From Mycobacterium sp. 3519A (GTDB lineage: Bacteria; Actinomycetota; Actinomycetes; Mycobacteriales; Mycobacteriaceae): a stretch of DNA of 64,000 bases. Below, one piece after another: positions 63,152 to 64,000 of this stretch (its first letter is position 1; the number at the start of each line of letters is the position of its first letter). Below the pieces are notes generated by a model. The model searched no databases. It was not told the DNA's origin and worked only from the letters and a program-made list of their open reading frames with translations. Position numbers and translations under genes: made by a program. The stretch lies in assembly GCF_900240945.1 (NCBI RefSeq), contig NZ_OESG01000012.1:806001-870000 (forward strand), written 5' to 3'.

Positions 63152-63275
63152 GAAGGCCTCCTGATAGTTGCGGTGAAGTGGTAGCAGCTCCACCCCACGA
63201 CAGGAGGCCTTCGCCATCAACGACCGCTACAGCGTGTCGTCACACTTCCCCAACCAACCTCCCTGGGCAGTACAC
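62161..63275. mobile_element. Second IS481-family element, complete with inverted repeats
   Basis: The ends are perfect 25-bp inverted repeats: AGGTGTACTGCCCAGGGAGG... (62161-62185) and its complement (63251-63275), giving a 1,115-bp element. It sits two bases beyond the start codon of the first transposase and so separates that gene from its upstream sequence. Flanking bases (TCATCT left, GATATG right) show no target-site duplication. Confidence 0.9.
63151..63213 (-). promoter_or_regulatory. Inverted repeat that can hide the transposase ribosome site
   Basis: CGAAGGCCTCCTG (63151-63163) and CAGGAGGCCTTCG (63201-63213) are perfect 13-bp arms, 37 bases apart. In RNA read leftward the downstream arm contains AGGAGG and reaches the first base of the GTG start, so long transcripts entering the element would fold over the ribosome site. 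Confidence 0.7.
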
Positions 63276-63310
63276 CTGATATGTAGGCACCGTTTGTCAA
63301 TAGGCAGGTG

Positions 63311-63343
63311 AAAGCCGCCCCGGTTTTGCGTCGGGGCGGCTTT
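63311..63343. terminator. Intrinsic terminator in IS-flanking gap
   Basis: AAAGCCGCCCC (63311-63321) pairs with GGGGCGGCTTT (63333-63343), followed by CGTTT. It is the only clear element in 63276-63583; I see no gene in that 308-base stretch. Confidence 0.75.
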
Positions 63344-63583
63344 CGTTTGATCGGGGTTAGTCGGTGTCGCGGCGGTCGTTGGTCAACGACGGTGGTGTCA
63401 GACTGATATGCGCGGGTTGGGTACCGCAAGACGATGGTTCGGTGCGAACGGTGGCTGCTCTCTAGGGACGGGCGTCACACCAGTACTTCGGGGAATGCTG
63501 TTGTGGCTCATAGCTGTAACGCAGATCCAGTTCGCCTACCTCGCCGTCGACCGGCTGACTCCGATCAAGTTCGGTGGCGGTTG

Positions 63584-64000
63584 TTAGTTCAGCGTGGCAA
63601 GTGACCAGCACCAGCCGGCCAGTTCACGGGCGATCGCGACATTGGCCACCACGTGGTGTTTCTTACGTTCGTTGAACCGGCACCACTGCTGGTGCAGGCG
63701 CCGGTTTCCGGCATGCCCGCGATCCTTGAGCGCCGGGTCGACCTTGGCCCAGCGTGCCCGCATCGTCGGTCCAGGATTGCGGTAGGCCGCCCGGTGATGC
63801 CACGCCGCCTCGATCAACAATCGCCGCACATGGGCGTTGCCGGCCTTGGTGATCGAGCCCTGCACCCGGGATGCACCCGAGGAGTACTCGGTGGGGACCA
63901 AGCCGACGTAGGCGCCGATCGAGGCGCCAGTGAACCGGGTCCAGTCACCGATCTCGACGCTCAACGCCAGCCCGGTCAGCGCCGAAATCCCCCGTAGACA
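63584..64000 (-). CDS. IS110-family transposase, C-terminal part, cut by window edge
   Basis: The frame enters from the window edge as CLRGISALTGLALSVEIGDW and runs to a stop at 63584. It contains the Transposase_20 signature of IS110/IS116 elements (GAYVGLVPTEYSSGASRVQG, ITKAGNAHVRRLLIEAAWH) and a C-terminal basic tail. The RuvC-like DEDD half lies outside the window. Whether the full element is intact cannot be judged. The nearby 3' end shows no obvious inverted repeat, as is usual for IS110. Confidence 0.85.
   Translation of the reverse strand, partial: CLRGISALTGLALSVEIGDWTRFTGASIGAYVGLVPTEYSSGASRVQGSITKAGNAHVRRLLIEAAWHHRAAYRNPGPTMRARWAKVDPALKDRGHAGNRRLHQQWCRFNERKKHHVVANVAIARELAGWCWSLATLN

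Noticed and set aside
62155..63281. Target-site duplication around the second IS481 element
   Set aside because: The flanks TCATCT and GATATG do not match in direct orientation.

Overview
The window is high-GC actinobacterial DNA and reads as a Mycobacterium/Mycolicibacterium-type chromosome. The indicators are an MmpL transporter, an MbtH protein next to a reductase-terminated lipopeptide-type NRPS, DUF732 and DUF4185 secreted proteins, a cutinase, a PknF-like Ser/Thr kinase, FadE- and FadD-like enzymes, and many small signal-peptide proteins. The genus is inferred from gene content. I see no rRNA, tRNA or CRISPR array.

Layout. (1) 0-11.4 kb is an accessory metabolic block: an SDR with a TetR-like operator, a SABATH-like methyltransferase, a GlxA-type regulator, a benzoylformate-decarboxylase-like ThDP enzyme, and a MocR regulator followed by cupin, acyl-CoA ligase, GT1 glycosyltransferase, hydrolase and DJ-1-like genes in one tight run. 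(2) 11.4-19.2 kb holds a large acyl-CoA dehydrogenase, an Hsp70-like membrane protein whose tail is frameshifted inside a perfect 78-bp palindrome, a DapB-fold reductase, a potassium channel, an SDR and a DUF4185 pair. (3) 19.2-25 kb is a complete oligopeptide ABC importer with translationally coupled genes, then an SDR. (4) 25-30.5 kb holds secreted and cell-wall proteins, an isochorismatase-like hydrolase and an aldo-keto reductase. (5) 30.5-52.8 kb is a minus-strand operon: mbtH, an ~18-kb NRPS, an ABC exporter and an MmpL transporter. (6) 53-60.7 kb holds a decayed phosphodiesterase, a kinase, secreted DUF732 proteins, a GAF/double-ANTAR protein divergent from an HspR-like regulator, cupin, cutinase and microproteins. 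(7) 60.7-64 kb is an IS graveyard: a nonsense-mutated IS481-type element, a 48-bp remnant of a related copy, a second IS481-type element beside the first transposase start, and a truncated IS110 transposase at the edge.

The main system is the NRPS operon. The synthetase reads as [A-domain tail]-PCP / C-A-PCP / C-A-PCP-E / C-A(N-MT)-PCP-E / C-A-PCP-R. That suggests an acyl tetrapeptide with two D residues, one of them N-methylated, released reductively as an aldehyde or alcohol and exported by the ABC and MmpL proteins. It resembles the glycopeptidolipid logic in outline, but the epimerisation pattern and the N-methyltransferase differ and no glycosylation genes adjoin. The first PCP is preceded only by an A8-A10 stub with Glu in place of the catalytic Lys, so loading must come from elsewhere. 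The MmpL frame carries an in-frame TAG, so the export arm may be broken or the base may be wrong. The two epimerisation modules share about 1 kb of almost identical DNA with a distinct codon bias, a sign of recent gene conversion.
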